Notes under the pieces: model-generated
Seen by the model: the letters and a program-made list of their open reading frames with translations, nothing else
Database searches by the model: none
What the model was told of the DNA's origin: nothing
Made by a program: the position numbers and the translations under genes
Assembly: GCF_003202405.1 (NCBI RefSeq)
Contig: NZ_QJHL01000001.1
Coordinates: forward strand, 1,178,001-1,242,000
Length of the DNA: 64,000 nucleotides
Direction: 5' to 3'
From: Flavobacterium hydrophilum
GTDB taxonomy: Bacteria; Bacteroidota; Bacteroidia; Flavobacteriales; Flavobacteriaceae
Shown: in pieces, positions 9,777-20,127 of the stretch
How the letters are laid out: each line of letters begins with the position of its first letter
Numbering within the stretch: position 1 is the first letter of the stretch

Positions 9777-12700
9777 CTATGTAACATCTTTTTTCTGAAT
9801 AATATTCAATTCCTTATTAAAAGAGTTTCTGTATTTTTTGATATATTCCGAAGGTTTCATACCAAACAGTTTTACGAACTGTTGACGGAAATAGCGCTGA
9901 TCTTCAATACCAACCAGAGGGCCAACCTGCGCAATATTAATATTTTCGGTAAGCATAATTACTGCAGCTCTTCGGATTCTGATGGATCGGATAAAAACAT
10001 TTACGGTTTGTCCTGAAATTGCCTTAATCTTTTTGTAAAGACTTGAATGGCTCATACCCATTTCCGCCGAGAAACTCTTTAGGTTAAATTCGCTGTTTTC
10101 GATATTAGCTTCGACAATTTCTATACATTTATCAAGAAACTCTTTGTATTCGAGAGGAACTTTATTTACATTTTCACGAAGTGTTATACTGTCCAGAAAA
10201 TACTTGCGTAATTGCCCTCTGTTTCGAAGAACAGCATCTACTCTTGCCAGCAGTATATCACTGTCAAAAGGTTTGGTAACATAATCATCGGCACCTTCTG
10301 TAATGCTTTGCAAATGAATATCATTGCTGGTTGTAGCCGTGAGAAGTATCACCGGGATATGGCTAAAATCATCATCCTGTTTGATTTTTTTACATAAATC
10401 TAAGCCATTCATGCCTTCCATCGAAATATCGCTGAGGACAATATCCGGCATATGTTTTTCGACAAGTTTCAGTCCTTCCAGACCATTTGCTGCTGAATGT
10501 ACAATATAGTTTTTAGAAAAAAGCTGTACGAGATAATGATTCATTTCGGGATTGTCTTCAACAATCAGCAATACTTTTTTTGTAGTGATTAATGCTGACT
10601 GCAGATTTTCCGGATCTGATGGGGGAATGTTTTTTTCATATGTATTTTGATGAGCGGCCGGCATTCCTTCAAGAAGTTCCCCTACCAGAGGCGACATTTG
10701 CGGATGATTCTCATTGATGTTTATTTCTGCAAAATGGCTATTTCCTTTTGGGAGTGTAATAGTAAATGAAGTTCCTTTTCCAACTTTGCTTTCACACTTT
10801 ATTTCGCCATAATGTTTATTCACAAAATATTTGGCAACATAAAGACCTATTCCAAAACCATTACTGGATTTTGACTGAATCTGCTTGAATTTTTCAAAAA
10901 TAGTATCAATGTCATTTTCATGAATTCCGCTTCCCGTATCTGATATAATGATCGAAACATCAGCAATGTTCTCGATTATCTGAATAGTTATCGATCCGTT
11001 ATTTGGAGTAAATTTGAAAGCATTCGAGATTAAATTGAACAGCGTAATCTCTATTTTTTCATAATCACCATAGATTTCGGTCGGGGTTTCTTCTTCAATA
11101 AATTGGTAGTTTAGACTTTTAACCCCTGCCATTTGTGTAAAGCTTTCGTAGATTTCCCGGCACAGACTGTTTAAATTAATCTTCGAAATTTTGAGTTCAT
11201 CAAGATCCGTTTCAGCTTTTCTGAACAATAGTAACTGATCGGTAAGACTCAATAATCGTTTCGCATTTTTATAGGCGAGATTGAGGTCAAGATCATCTTC
11301 AGAACGTTTTTTTCTTTCAATCGCACTTTTAAGCGGATTTATAATTAAAGATAGGGGAGTGCGCAATTCATGGGCCATATAAGTAAACATAGAAAACTGC
11401 TTTTCGGCATGTTCTTTGTCTTTTTTATGCTCCATTCGGGTAAGTTTTATTTCATAGCGAAGTCTTTCCTTGTTTTTATGGTAATCTACGTATGCATAAA
11501 TCGCACCGGCAGCAACGATTAGATAAAAGGTATACGCCCACCATGTTCTGTACCATGGCGGAAGGATTTTTACCGTTGCCAGCGTTACTTCATTCGTCCA
11601 GTTTCCAAAAACATCGGTTGTCTTTACTTTGAAAACATAAGTTCCTTCGGTCAGTCTCGAATAATTTGCCCTGTTGTCCTTTGTGGTGTAATTCCAGTTT
11701 TTATCCCAGCCTTCGAGATAGTAAGCGGTATTTATTTTTTCAGAATTGACATAATCCAGATAAACAAAATCAAAACTCAATGCCGATTTGTCATAAGGGA
11801 GTTCGGCAGCACTTATCATATCGAGTTTTTTTTCTATTATATAAGGGCTGTTCATTTTTAAAGACTCATTGTTTACCAGCAAATCATTGAGTAGAAACTT
11901 GCCGGTATTTTTTTTGTCTTTTATATTATCAGGATCAAAAACATTGAATCCGTTTATACCTCCAAAAATAAATTCTCCTGTAGAAAGTTCCGTACCTGCA
12001 CTCCAGCTAAATTGATTTCCCTGAAGTCCATCAGAAACGCCGAAATTTCTAAAAGTACTATTCTTAGGATTCAATCTTGAGATTCCGTGATACGTACTCA
12101 TCCATAAATTTCCTTCTTTGTCTTCTAATAGGCGAAGTATCGTATTGCTCGAAAGGCCGTTTTGAGTAGTATATTTTTTAAAAGTCCCTGTTTTTCTATT
12201 AAATAAAAGCAGACCACCTTCAACCGTACCAATCCAAAGATTTTGTTTTTGATCTTCAGTTATGCATCTGATGGTGTAATCAGAATGATAGTTTTTTACT
12301 TTTTTTGTTTTTGGCTCTATCTCAAAAAAAGAATTGAATGTTCCGCCCCAGATTTTTCCGTCTTTGGTTTCATAGAGACAAGTAACATCACGTAAAGCAG
12401 TACTGTAACAGATGAATTTATTTTGCTTTCTGTCAAATTGATATAGTGCTCCGTTATTGGTAATGGCAAGCCATAACGTTTTTTTCGAATCTAAAAAAAG
12501 CAGCCATGATTCCTGTTCTGCTTTTTTGGTGAATTGGTTATAAATGGAGAAATTCTGAATTGCTTTTGATTTCGGATCGATACGACATACACCGCCTTTC
12601 CACATAGCCACCCAAATAGCATTGTCAGAATCTTTGACGATACTTGTAACAAAATTACTTTGAATCTTTCTACTGGCAGATGAAGTTGTAGAATAGGCTT

Positions 12701-13847
12701 CGTAGGTGTTTTGTTTCCTGTTCCAGTATCGCATTCCGGCACCATCTGTGCCTATCCAGATATTTTTCTTTTCATCTTCACAGAAAGAAATCATGAAATT
12801 TGCGGCAGGATCTTCGTCTTCTTTATTGGTCAGTGGATCCTTGCTTTTAAAATGGTTAAAATAGAGTGGTTTTTTTCCCATCATGCTTACACCTCCACGG
12901 AGGGTTCCAAACCACATTTCTCCGTTTTTGCTTTCGAATATATCATACAGGGATTTACTTTTGAGCAATGAAACAGGACCGCTGGCACGATATAAAACAG
13001 GAGTAGTCTGATTTTTTGTAATGGTGTAAAGACCCGCTCCGTCAGTAGCAATCCAGAGCCTGTTATCCTGCTGAAAAAAATCACGTACTGATGTCTTTTC
13101 CGGAAAGTAATTGTTAGAATAGGCATTCTGGCTGTCATTGTATAAGTAAGCACCTTCGTCTGACCCGATCCAGAGCCCCTGATTTGTCTGCTTAATGCAA
13201 TTTGCGACTGTAATTGTATTGTTAAGAAGCGTTAGTTTTTTGGATTTAATATTGTACTGACAAAGACCGGCGCCGGTTACAAAAACATAGAAGATTTGTT
13301 TTTTAGCATTATAAGCTATTGATCTCGCGATATAATTTAATTTTCCTTTGAAGGGTATTGCCGTTCCAATTTTCTCGCCTTCCTTATAAAGTACGATCGC
13401 CTCTTTTGTAGCAACGAGAATTATATTTTGAGAATGTACAGCAATGATCTCATAGGCCGTAACTTTCAAAGGTTTAGCTTTTTTATCCATTCCGAAATAC
13501 TGCAACGGAGTAAAGGAAGTACGTTCTGCATTAAAAACAACAGGACCAGCTGTTGTTCCTATCCACAAATTATTTTTAAAGTCACCTTCAATACAGCTAA
13601 TGGCATTTCCCTGAATAGAATTAGGATCAGTGTGAACATTTCGATAAATCTTAAAATCATTTCCATCATATCTGTTGAGCCCGTCAAAAGTTCCAAACCA
13701 CATATAGCCATTTTGATCCTGATATATAGAGGCAACAGAATTATTAGAAAGTCCTGATGTAATATCAAGATGTCTTATTGGGTAATTCTGTCCGGATGCA
13801 TGTAGATACAGAAGACTAATAACAAGAAAGAACTTTAACTTATTCAT
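9777..13847 (-). CDS. Hybrid two-component system sensor histidine kinase/response regulator (HTCS), AraC output
   Basis: 1356 aa. A signal peptide (to ~19) is followed by ~650 residues of two-bladed-propeller Reg_prop repeats (recurring W-[FIM]-G-T units) and a Y_Y_Y domain (~680-765), all periplasmic. One membrane segment lies near 770-795. Then come HisKA with phospho-acceptor H826 in AHELRTP, HATPase (~930-1045, GFGIGLYVAK), a receiver domain (~1090-1205) with D1140 as predicted acceptor in VLSDIS, and a C-terminal AraC-type helix-turn-helix (~1240-1345). This single-polypeptide layout is the standard Bacteroidota regulator of polysaccharide loci. It is divergent from the susC-like gene across a 539-bp gap, so it most likely senses a galactan oligosaccharide in the periplasm and activates that locus. 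Control of the wall-hydrolase cluster behind it is possible but unsupported. Confidence 0.93.
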   Translation of the reverse strand: MNKLKFFLVISLLYLHASGQNYPIRHLDITSGLSNNSVASIYQDQNGYMWFGTFDGLNRYDGNDFKIYRNVHTDPNSIQGNAISCIEGDFKNNLWIGTTAGPVVFNAERTSFTPLQYFGMDKKAKPLKVTAYEIIAVHSQNIILVATKEAIVLYKEGEKIGTAIPFKGKLNYIARSIAYNAKKQIFYVFVTGAGLCQYNIKSKKLTLLNNTITVANCIKQTNQGLWIGSDEGAYLYNDSQNAYSNNYFPEKTSVRDFFQQDNRLWIATDGAGLYTITKNQTTPVLYRASGPVSLLKSKSLYDIFESKNGEMWFGTLRGGVSMMGKKPLYFNHFKSKDPLTNKEDEDPAANFMISFCEDEKKNIWIGTDGAGMRYWNRKQNTYEAYSTTSSASRKIQSNFVTSIVKDSDNAIWVAMWKGGVCRIDPKSKAIQNFSIYNQFTKKAEQESWLLFLDSKKTLWLAITNNGALYQFDRKQNKFICYSTALRDVTCLYETKDGKIWGGTFNSFFEIEPKTKKVKNYHSDYTIRCITEDQKQNLWIGTVEGGLLLFNRKTGTFKKYTTQNGLSSNTILRLLEDKEGNLWMSTYHGISRLNPKNSTFRNFGVSDGLQGNQFSWSAGTELSTGEFIFGGINGFNVFDPDNIKDKKNTGKFLLNDLLVNNESLKMNSPYIIEKKLDMISAAELPYDKSALSFDFVYLDYVNSEKINTAYYLEGWDKNWNYTTKDNRANYSRLTEGTYVFKVKTTDVFGNWTNEVTLATVKILPPWYRTWWAYTFYLIVAAGAIYAYVDYHKNKERLRYEIKLTRMEHKKDKEHAEKQFSMFTYMAHELRTPLSLIINPLKSAIERKKRSEDDLDLNLAYKNAKRLLSLTDQLLLFRKAETDLDELKISKINLNSLCREIYESFTQMAGVKSLNYQFIEEETPTEIYGDYEKIEITLFNLISNAFKFTPNNGSITIQIIENIADVSIIISDTGSGIHENDIDTIFEKFKQIQSKSSNGFGIGLYVAKYFVNKHYGEIKCESKVGKGTSFTITLPKGNSHFAEININENHPQMSPLVGELLEGMPAAHQNTYEKNIPPSDPENLQSALITTKKVLLIVEDNPEMNHYLVQLFSKNYIVHSAANGLEGLKLVEKHMPDIVLSDISMEGMNGLDLCKKIKQDDDFSHIPVILLTATTSNDIHLQSITEGADDYVTKPFDSDILLARVDAVLRNRGQLRKYFLDSITLRENVNKVPLEYKEFLDKCIEIVEANIENSEFNLKSFSAEMGMSHSSLYKKIKAISGQTVNVFIRSIRIRRAAVIMLTENINIAQVGPLVGIEDQRYFRQQFVKLFGMKPSEYIKKYRNSFNKELNIIQKKDVT

Positions 13848-14386
13848 AGAAAATTTTTTAAAAAGTGTGCTGTTCTTTGATATACGAAAAATAAAAGAGA
13901 TGCGATCAGAAAGCGGATTAATTTTATGTGAATATTTGCTATCTGTGTACTCTGCGAAAGTAATAATTTATTATAAAATGGTAAAAAGAACATTTGTTTT
14001 TTAGATGGATTGCTGGTTGTGCTTTCTATGTTTTTTATAATTTAAAGATTATTCTTTCAAGTATTTGAAAATGTCTTAATTAAAAATGATAAATTAATGT
14101 ATTATTAAATGTGTTATTATAGTGGTTAATTATTCAGTTTGTCATTTTTTTTAGCCTAAAAAATTGAAAAATATGTTTTTATTACGTGTTGCATATGGCC
14201 TTTTACGAAATTGTCCCCTTTTATAAATGAATTTTTCCCTGTCATAAAAACTTGTTGTATCCTTAATTTGCAATGTGATTTGATGAGCTATAACGTTTGA
14301 ATAACATTGTTTCGTTTTTTATTCCAAAGCAAGTCTATGAAACAACCTTAAACAAAAACTAACTTAAACTAACCCAATTAAAAAGT
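13848..14386. promoter_or_regulatory. Divergent regulatory region between HTCS and the SusC-type gene
   Basis: 539-bp AT-rich gap separating two divergent transcripts, the only place for the promoters and HTCS operator of the galactan locus. A near-match to the Bacteroidota -7 element (TAnnTTTG) may be present around 14262-14272, but spacing to a -33 TTG is poor, so no exact promoter is called. No ORF was seen. Confidence 0.5.
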
Positions 14387-17329
14387 ATGAAAAAAATTCA
14401 CAACAGAGTTTTGCTCTTATTACTTATGCTCCCGTTTTGTGTTTTCGCTCAGAACAAAATCAAGGGAGTTGTTCTGGACAAAAGTTCAGGACAGCCCATA
14501 CCGGGAGTGAACATAAAAGTGTCAGGAGGAAACTTAAATGCCTCGACAGATTTTGATGGAAAATTTGAATTTTCGGGTGTAAAGCCAGAAAACCAAATTA
14601 CGTTCTCTTACACAGGCTACACAACTCAAACCGTAACCATTGGAACAAAAAAAGACCTGACTGTTTATCTTCAGGAAGACACTAATGTACTTAAAGAAGT
14701 TGTGGTTCAGGTAGGATACGGATCTGTAAAAAAGAAAGATGCTACCGGTGCCGTTACAGCACTTACTACAAAAGATTTTAATAAAGGAAACAATATTACT
14801 ACAGAAAACCTGCTTAACGGTAGAGTAGCGGGTTTGACAATTAACTCTTCCGGAGCTCCGGGATCCTTATCAGAAATCAGAATCAGGGGAGGAAGCTCGC
14901 TTTTTGCAAGTAACAATCCTTTAATCGTTATTGACGGTTTACCGCTTGATAATACAACCAATACAGGTTCTGCTTCATTTTTAGCTTCTTTAAATCCTGC
15001 TACGGTTGAATCGATGACCGTTTTAAAAGACGCATCTGCAACAGCTATTTACGGTTCACGAGCTTCAAACGGTGTGATTATCATTACGACTAAAAAAGGA
15101 AGCAAATCATTCTCTGCAGAATACAATGTACAGTATTCAGCTGGTAGACTTACCAAAACAGTCGATGTTTTTAGTGCTGATGAATTCAGAAAAGTTATCG
15201 AAGAGAGAAGATCTGAAGATGTTGACAAATTAGGGACAGCAAATACAGATTGGCAAAAAGCAATTTACAGAAATACCGGATCTCTTGATCAGAGTTTAGC
15301 AGTTAGAGGAAGTTTATTTGGTGTTCTTCCGGTAAGCTTAACTTTAGGTAATACCGATCAGCAAGGTTTGCGATTAACCAACGAATTTAAAAGAAACACA
15401 GTTGGTTTAGTGATGAATCCTACATTTTTTGATAATCATTTAAAAGCAAGATTATCTGCAAACTATGCTTACGAAAAAAATAGATTTACTGATGGAGTAG
15501 AAGGAGCTGCAATTGGTTTCGATCCGACTCAGCCAATAAAAGTCGAAGGTGCGCCTTACGATGGTTATTTTGAATATACAACCGGTATGGATTCTAACGG
15601 CAATTATCCATTGGTTTCAACAGCCGCAAGAAATCCTGTTTCGCAATTACTAAATACCCACGATATTGGAACAAGTGACCGCTTTTTTGGAAATTTCGAA
15701 TTGGATTATAAATTTCACTTTCTACCGGAATTAAGAGCTGTTGCTAATGTTGGTTTTGATGAATCAAACGGAGAAAGAAGAAGACTTGTTGGTGCAAATG
15801 CAGGTTCGGCCCCATCAAACGAAAACATTCCGTATGGTACTAACGAGTATACTGAAGCAAGAAGACAAAACAAATTATTAGATACTTATTTAGTGTATAA
15901 TAAAACGTTCAGTTCTTTAAATGTTGAATTGACAGGAGGTTACTCGTATCAAAGATTTGAGAGTTCAAAATTTGAAACCGGTAATATTTTAAATCCTGAT
16001 TTACCTTCAACATTTCCTGAAACTACTCTTGACACAGATACGGTTCTGATAGGATTTTTTGCCAGAACGAATTTAAGTTTCAGAGACAAATATTTACTGA
16101 CGCTATCTTACAGAAGAGACGGTTCTTCAAGATTTGAAGAAGATAATCGTTGGGGAAATTTCCCTGCAGCCGCTTTTGCATGGAAATTAAAAGAAGAATT
16201 CTTTAAAGACAATACTGTCATATCCGACTTAAAATTAAGATTAGGTTACGGTATTACAGGTCAGCAGGATATTCCCGAGCCAAACGGATACCTTCAGAAA
16301 TATCTTGTTGGAGGAGGAAATTCTGAATACTATTTCGGATCTGATGCAATACCGGTTGCACTTCCATATAAAACAACCAAAAATTTAAAATGGGAAGAGA
16401 CAACAACCTACAACGCAGGTCTTGATTTTGGATTTATAAACAACCGTCTCACGGCCGGTTTAGATGTTTATTATAAAGATTCTAAAGATTTGTTGGCCAA
16501 TGTTGCTACTTCAGACGGAAGTAATTATTCTAACAGGGTATACCAGAACATTGGTAGCTTTACAACAAAAGGAATAGAATTAACGGTTAATGCCAATGCC
16601 ATTAAAACTACAGATTTTAACTGGAATATGAATTTTAACGCTGCTAAATTCGAAAGAAGAATTACTGAATTAGCTATTGGTTCAGATATCTTTTTAGGAG
16701 ATAACATCGCCGGAACCGGAACTCCTGGACAAATTTTCCGCGAAGGATTCACGCCTTATTCTTTCTATGTTTACAAGCAGTTATACGATACTGCCGGAAA
16801 ACCAATTGACGGTGCTTTTGCAGATTTGAACGGAGACAATATTAAAAATGATGCCGACAAATATATCTATAATAATCCTGATCCGGATTTTACTTTAGGG
16901 TTTGCATCCAATATGAATTACAAAAAGTTTGATTTCTCTTTCAATTTAAGAGCAAGTATTGGTAACCGAATATTTAATGCAATAGATGCTTCAAGAGCTC
17001 AATATGATGCAATGGAAAATGGTGGTGTTTTAAGTAACATTCCTACTCAGGTAAACGAAACGAATTTTCAGACTACTTCAAATGTTGTATTGTCAGATCT
17101 TTATATCGAAAATGCTTCTTTCTTAAAAATGGACAACATTACTTTAGGATATACAATAAGCAATTGGTTAAACGATAAAGCAACTTTAAGAATCTCAACC
17201 GGAGTGCAGAACGTTTTTGTAATTACAAAATATAGCGGTTTAGATCCTGAAATTACAAACAACGGGGTAGACAAAACGATTTATCCAAGACAGCGTTCTT
17301 TCTTGTTTGGTCTTAACCTTAAATTTTAA
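14387..17329 (+). CDS. SusC-like TonB-dependent outer-membrane transporter
   Basis: 980 aa. Signal peptide ends at VFAQ. Residues ~24-100 are a carboxypeptidase-regulatory-like (CarboxypepD_reg) domain (KGVVLDKSSGQPIPGV start), followed by a TonB plug (~105-235, with VIDGLPLDN and IYGSRASNGVIIITTKKG) and a 22-strand-type barrel ending in aromatic F (NLKF), as expected for BAM-inserted porins. It imports oligosaccharide in partnership with the SusD lipoprotein encoded 4 nt downstream. Given the GH53 and GH2 enzymes in the same operon, the likely cargo is beta-1,4-galacto-oligosaccharide from pectic galactan or arabinogalactan I. Length and order are typical; nothing is broken. Confidence 0.95.
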   Translation: MKKIHNRVLLLLLMLPFCVFAQNKIKGVVLDKSSGQPIPGVNIKVSGGNLNASTDFDGKFEFSGVKPENQITFSYTGYTTQTVTIGTKKDLTVYLQEDTNVLKEVVVQVGYGSVKKKDATGAVTALTTKDFNKGNNITTENLLNGRVAGLTINSSGAPGSLSEIRIRGGSSLFASNNPLIVIDGLPLDNTTNTGSASFLASLNPATVESMTVLKDASATAIYGSRASNGVIIITTKKGSKSFSAEYNVQYSAGRLTKTVDVFSADEFRKVIEERRSEDVDKLGTANTDWQKAIYRNTGSLDQSLAVRGSLFGVLPVSLTLGNTDQQGLRLTNEFKRNTVGLVMNPTFFDNHLKARLSANYAYEKNRFTDGVEGAAIGFDPTQPIKVEGAPYDGYFEYTTGMDSNGNYPLVSTAARNPVSQLLNTHDIGTSDRFFGNFELDYKFHFLPELRAVANVGFDESNGERRRLVGANAGSAPSNENIPYGTNEYTEARRQNKLLDTYLVYNKTFSSLNVELTGGYSYQRFESSKFETGNILNPDLPSTFPETTLDTDTVLIGFFARTNLSFRDKYLLTLSYRRDGSSRFEEDNRWGNFPAAAFAWKLKEEFFKDNTVISDLKLRLGYGITGQQDIPEPNGYLQKYLVGGGNSEYYFGSDAIPVALPYKTTKNLKWEETTTYNAGLDFGFINNRLTAGLDVYYKDSKDLLANVATSDGSNYSNRVYQNIGSFTTKGIELTVNANAIKTTDFNWNMNFNAAKFERRITELAIGSDIFLGDNIAGTGTPGQIFREGFTPYSFYVYKQLYDTAGKPIDGAFADLNGDNIKNDADKYIYNNPDPDFTLGFASNMNYKKFDFSFNLRASIGNRIFNAIDASRAQYDAMENGGVLSNIPTQVNETNFQTTSNVVLSDLYIENASFLKMDNITLGYTISNWLNDKATLRISTGVQNVFVITKYSGLDPEITNNGVDKTIYPRQRSFLFGLNLKF

Positions 17330-17333
17330 TCCA

Positions 17334-18941
17334 ATGAAAAAATATATAGTAATAACAATTATAGCATTGACTAGCGTTTTTCATTCCTGTACGGATGATT
17401 TGAACGTAGTCTCAGAAGATGATGATGTGCTTTCATCTGATGTTTTATTTTCCACTCCGGCGGGATACAAAGCGGCTTTTGCAGGAGTTTATGGAAACTT
17501 AACCTTAACCGGAGTTATAGGCCCTAATGATTCTTCATTAGAAGGTGTAGATGCCGGAACAAGCCAGTTTACAAGATGTTTATTGTATATGCAGGAATTA
17601 ACAACAGACGAATTGGTCTGGAGTTATGAAAATGACGGTGGAACTGCCGAATTGCAGCGTAATATCTGGACATCTGCCAATCCTGTTATTTTAGGAATGT
17701 TCAGTAGAACAATGGTTTCTGTATCCTACGCAAATGAATTTTTGCGTCAAAGTACACCGGAAAAATTAAGTGCCCGCAAAATTACAGATGCTGCGACTGT
17801 GGCCGATATTGAGCTTTACCGAAATGAAGTTCGTGTTTTAAGAGCGTATGCTTACTATAACATGATGGATTTGTTTGGAAAAGCGCCGATGTATACTGAA
17901 AATGATCCTTTAAATTTTAGAGGTCCTCAGTATGACAGAAAGCAATTGTTTGATTTTATTGAAAGTGAATTAAAAGCTGTTTTACCTAATCTAAAAGCGG
18001 CAAGAACGAATGTTTATGGAAGATTGGATCAGTCTATGGCACGTATGATTCTGGCAAAAATGTATCTGAACGCTCAGGTATATATTCAGGCCAACCGTTA
18101 TAATGACTGTATCACAATGTGTAACGAAATCATTGCAGGAGGTTATAGCTTAAAACCGAAATATCTTGAAAACTTTATGGCTGACAACAATACGTCTGAA
18201 GAAATTATTTTCGGAATTCAGTCTGACGGAACTGTATCTCAAAACTGGGGAGCAACTACAGTTTTAACAAATGGACAAGTTGGAGCCTGGGAAAATAATC
18301 CGGGTGATTTTGGAATTGGCGGCTGGACAGGAGCACTTCGTATCAGAAAAGAATTTGTTCAAAAATTTGATGGTGTAAAATTCAGTCAGGATGACAGAAA
18401 TACTATCGGAAAAGGTGTTGCGGGTGATCCAACAAAACAAAGAACTATTGATATTGCAGATATTGGTGTAAAAACGCAGGGGTATATCTTATCTAAATTT
18501 TCTAATAAAACTTCAGCAGGAGTAAACGGATCAAGTTCTACTTACGCCGATACTGATTTCCCTTTATTCAGACTAGCCGATGTTTACCTTATGTATGCAG
18601 AAGCAACTCTAAGAGGAGGAAACGGTACAACAGCTAAGGCATTAGAATATGTAAATGATTTAAGAGAAAGAGCGAATAACAATTCAACTATTGGGAACAT
18701 TGTTTTAAGCGATCTTACACTTGACTTTTTAATCGATGAAAGAGCACGTGAATTGCACTGGGAAGCGCACAGAAGACAAGATTTGATTCGTTTTGGAAAA
18801 TTTACCGGAGGATCTTACAACTGGGCATGGAAAGGAAATTCTGCAAAAGGAATCTCAATTCCGTCTTACAGAAGTGTTTTTCCAATTCCGGAAGGATCAT
18901 TGGGAGCTAATAAAAACTTAACTCAGAATACTGGTTACTAA
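17334..18941 (+). CDS. SusD-like nutrient-binding outer-membrane lipoprotein
   Basis: 535 aa from the ATG at 17334. The frame extends upstream to 17307 inside the susC end, but the signal peptide and lipobox (FHSC, then TDD) start here. Acidic residues right after the cysteine match the Bacteroidota surface lipoprotein export signal. The sequence shows the SusD/RagB pattern: TPR-like helices (YYNMMDLFG), the conserved tail LRERANN, then LDFLIDERARELHWEAHRRQDLIRFGKF. It is the lid of the SusC barrel that captures glycans at the surface. It is translationally close to susC (4 nt) and precedes the SusE/F-like gene by 33 nt. Confidence 0.95.
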   Translation: MKKYIVITIIALTSVFHSCTDDLNVVSEDDDVLSSDVLFSTPAGYKAAFAGVYGNLTLTGVIGPNDSSLEGVDAGTSQFTRCLLYMQELTTDELVWSYENDGGTAELQRNIWTSANPVILGMFSRTMVSVSYANEFLRQSTPEKLSARKITDAATVADIELYRNEVRVLRAYAYYNMMDLFGKAPMYTENDPLNFRGPQYDRKQLFDFIESELKAVLPNLKAARTNVYGRLDQSMARMILAKMYLNAQVYIQANRYNDCITMCNEIIAGGYSLKPKYLENFMADNNTSEEIIFGIQSDGTVSQNWGATTVLTNGQVGAWENNPGDFGIGGWTGALRIRKEFVQKFDGVKFSQDDRNTIGKGVAGDPTKQRTIDIADIGVKTQGYILSKFSNKTSAGVNGSSSTYADTDFPLFRLADVYLMYAEATLRGGNGTTAKALEYVNDLRERANNNSTIGNIVLSDLTLDFLIDERARELHWEAHRRQDLIRFGKFTGGSYNWAWKGNSAKGISIPSYRSVFPIPEGSLGANKNLTQNTGY

Positions 18942-18974
18942 CCCCCTTTTTTTAACAATATAAACGATAAGAAA

Positions 18975-20033
18975 ATGAAAAATATATATAAAATATTCAT
19001 AGCAATTGCAATGCTTACAGGATTATGGTCTTGTGAAAACGAAGAGAATTTAATGATTTTAAAGCCTCAGGAAGCGGCTTTTGCCATCATCACACCAGAA
19101 GCGGGTTCTTCTACAATCCTTAACAAAGAAACGCCAAACAACACTGCGTTGACTGTAACCTGGGAAAAAGTAAGCTACGGAGCACCAACTGTTGTAAGCT
19201 ACACATTACAATTTGCTGTGAGCGATACCGAATTTGCCGCACCGGTTGATATTACAACTTCTACTTCAACTAATGCAATCGTTTCAGTTTCAGAACTGAA
19301 TGCAAAAGCATTAGATTTTGGATTAGAACCTGGGGTGGAAGGTACAATTGATGTAAGAATCAAATCGACAGTAGGAACAACGGGTTCAGAACCAAAATTC
19401 TCAGACATCATTACCATTGTAGTAACTCCTTACCAAGGTGTTACACCTCCGGTTGACTTATATTTGATTGGGCCTGGAACAGCAGCAGGATGGAGTGTTA
19501 CAAGTAATCTTATGCCAATTTTCAGAGATCCGGCAGACAATACAAAACACTATTACACAGGATATTTAAACAAAGACGGTTTTAAATTGATCGAACAAGT
19601 TGGTTTCTGGGCTCCGGCGTATGGTACAAATGGAGAAAAAGTACAATACAGAGCAACGGAAGGTGATGCTGATCCGGGTGTTTTCCCAACAAGCGCTTCA
19701 GGTTATTACTCTTTTGAATTAAATATTAAGGACCTTACCTATAAAATTGCGCCTTTTACCGGAACCATGCCAAGTTACACAACAGTAGGTATAATTGGAG
19801 ATGCTGCACCATTAGACAATTGGGGAAGTAGTGTTGCAATGACTAAGTCTGCTTTTAATCCTCATATTTGGAAAATCACGTATACTTTTACAGCCGACGG
19901 TAAATTTAAATTCCTTGCCGATGCTAATTGGATTGGTGATAGTTCAGGAGCTGATATTCAGATTAAAGCAGGTAAATATGATATTTGGTTTAATGATATC
20001 GATAACCGTTACATGTTAATAGCTGTTCAATAA
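18975..20033 (+). CDS. SusE/SusF-like surface glycan-binding lipoprotein
   Basis: 352 aa. Lipobox LWSC at about residues 17-20, followed by ENEEN, an acidic export-type tail. Residues ~35-150 look like the SusE N-terminal immunoglobulin-like domain (values such as LTVTWEKVSYGAP). Residues ~160-352 hold two repeats of the SusE/SusF carbohydrate-binding fold, each opening with a [LIV]IG...A..W motif (LIGPGTAAGW and IGDAAPLDNW). It probably binds galactan chains on the outside to feed SusCD. It ends the first half of the operon; a hairpin lies directly downstream. Confidence 0.82.
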   Translation: MKNIYKIFIAIAMLTGLWSCENEENLMILKPQEAAFAIITPEAGSSTILNKETPNNTALTVTWEKVSYGAPTVVSYTLQFAVSDTEFAAPVDITTSTSTNAIVSVSELNAKALDFGLEPGVEGTIDVRIKSTVGTTGSEPKFSDIITIVVTPYQGVTPPVDLYLIGPGTAAGWSVTSNLMPIFRDPADNTKHYYTGYLNKDGFKLIEQVGFWAPAYGTNGEKVQYRATEGDADPGVFPTSASGYYSFELNIKDLTYKIAPFTGTMPSYTTVGIIGDAAPLDNWGSSVAMTKSAFNPHIWKITYTFTADGKFKFLADANWIGDSSGADIQIKAGKYDIWFNDIDNRYMLIAVQ

Positions 20034-20053
20034 TAATGACAAAAAGTTAAGAT

Positions 20054-20080
20054 AAGCCTCAGGTAACTTATTTGAGGCTT
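20054..20080 (+). terminator. Intra-operon hairpin between SusE/F-like and GH53 genes
   Basis: Perfect 8-bp stem aagcctca / tgaggctt with an 11-nt loop, followed a few bases later by a T-run. It is a likely partial terminator or mRNA-stabilising stem that would make the binding/transport genes more abundant than the enzyme genes. Confidence 0.55.
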
Positions 20081-20127
20081 CTTACTCTTTTTTTAAGTAG
20101 AAAAACAATTTATAAATTTCAATCATT

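Noticed and set aside
9777..13847. HTCS as regulator of the wall-hydrolase cluster
   Set aside because: It is convergent with that cluster and divergent from the SusC gene, the usual arrangement with its own target; no shared operator could be seen.
14262..14272. Exact Bacteroidota promoter (TTG-N-TAnnTTTG) ahead of the SusC gene
   Set aside because: The -7 match has a mismatch and the spacing to the TTG is too short, so only a general regulatory region is reported.
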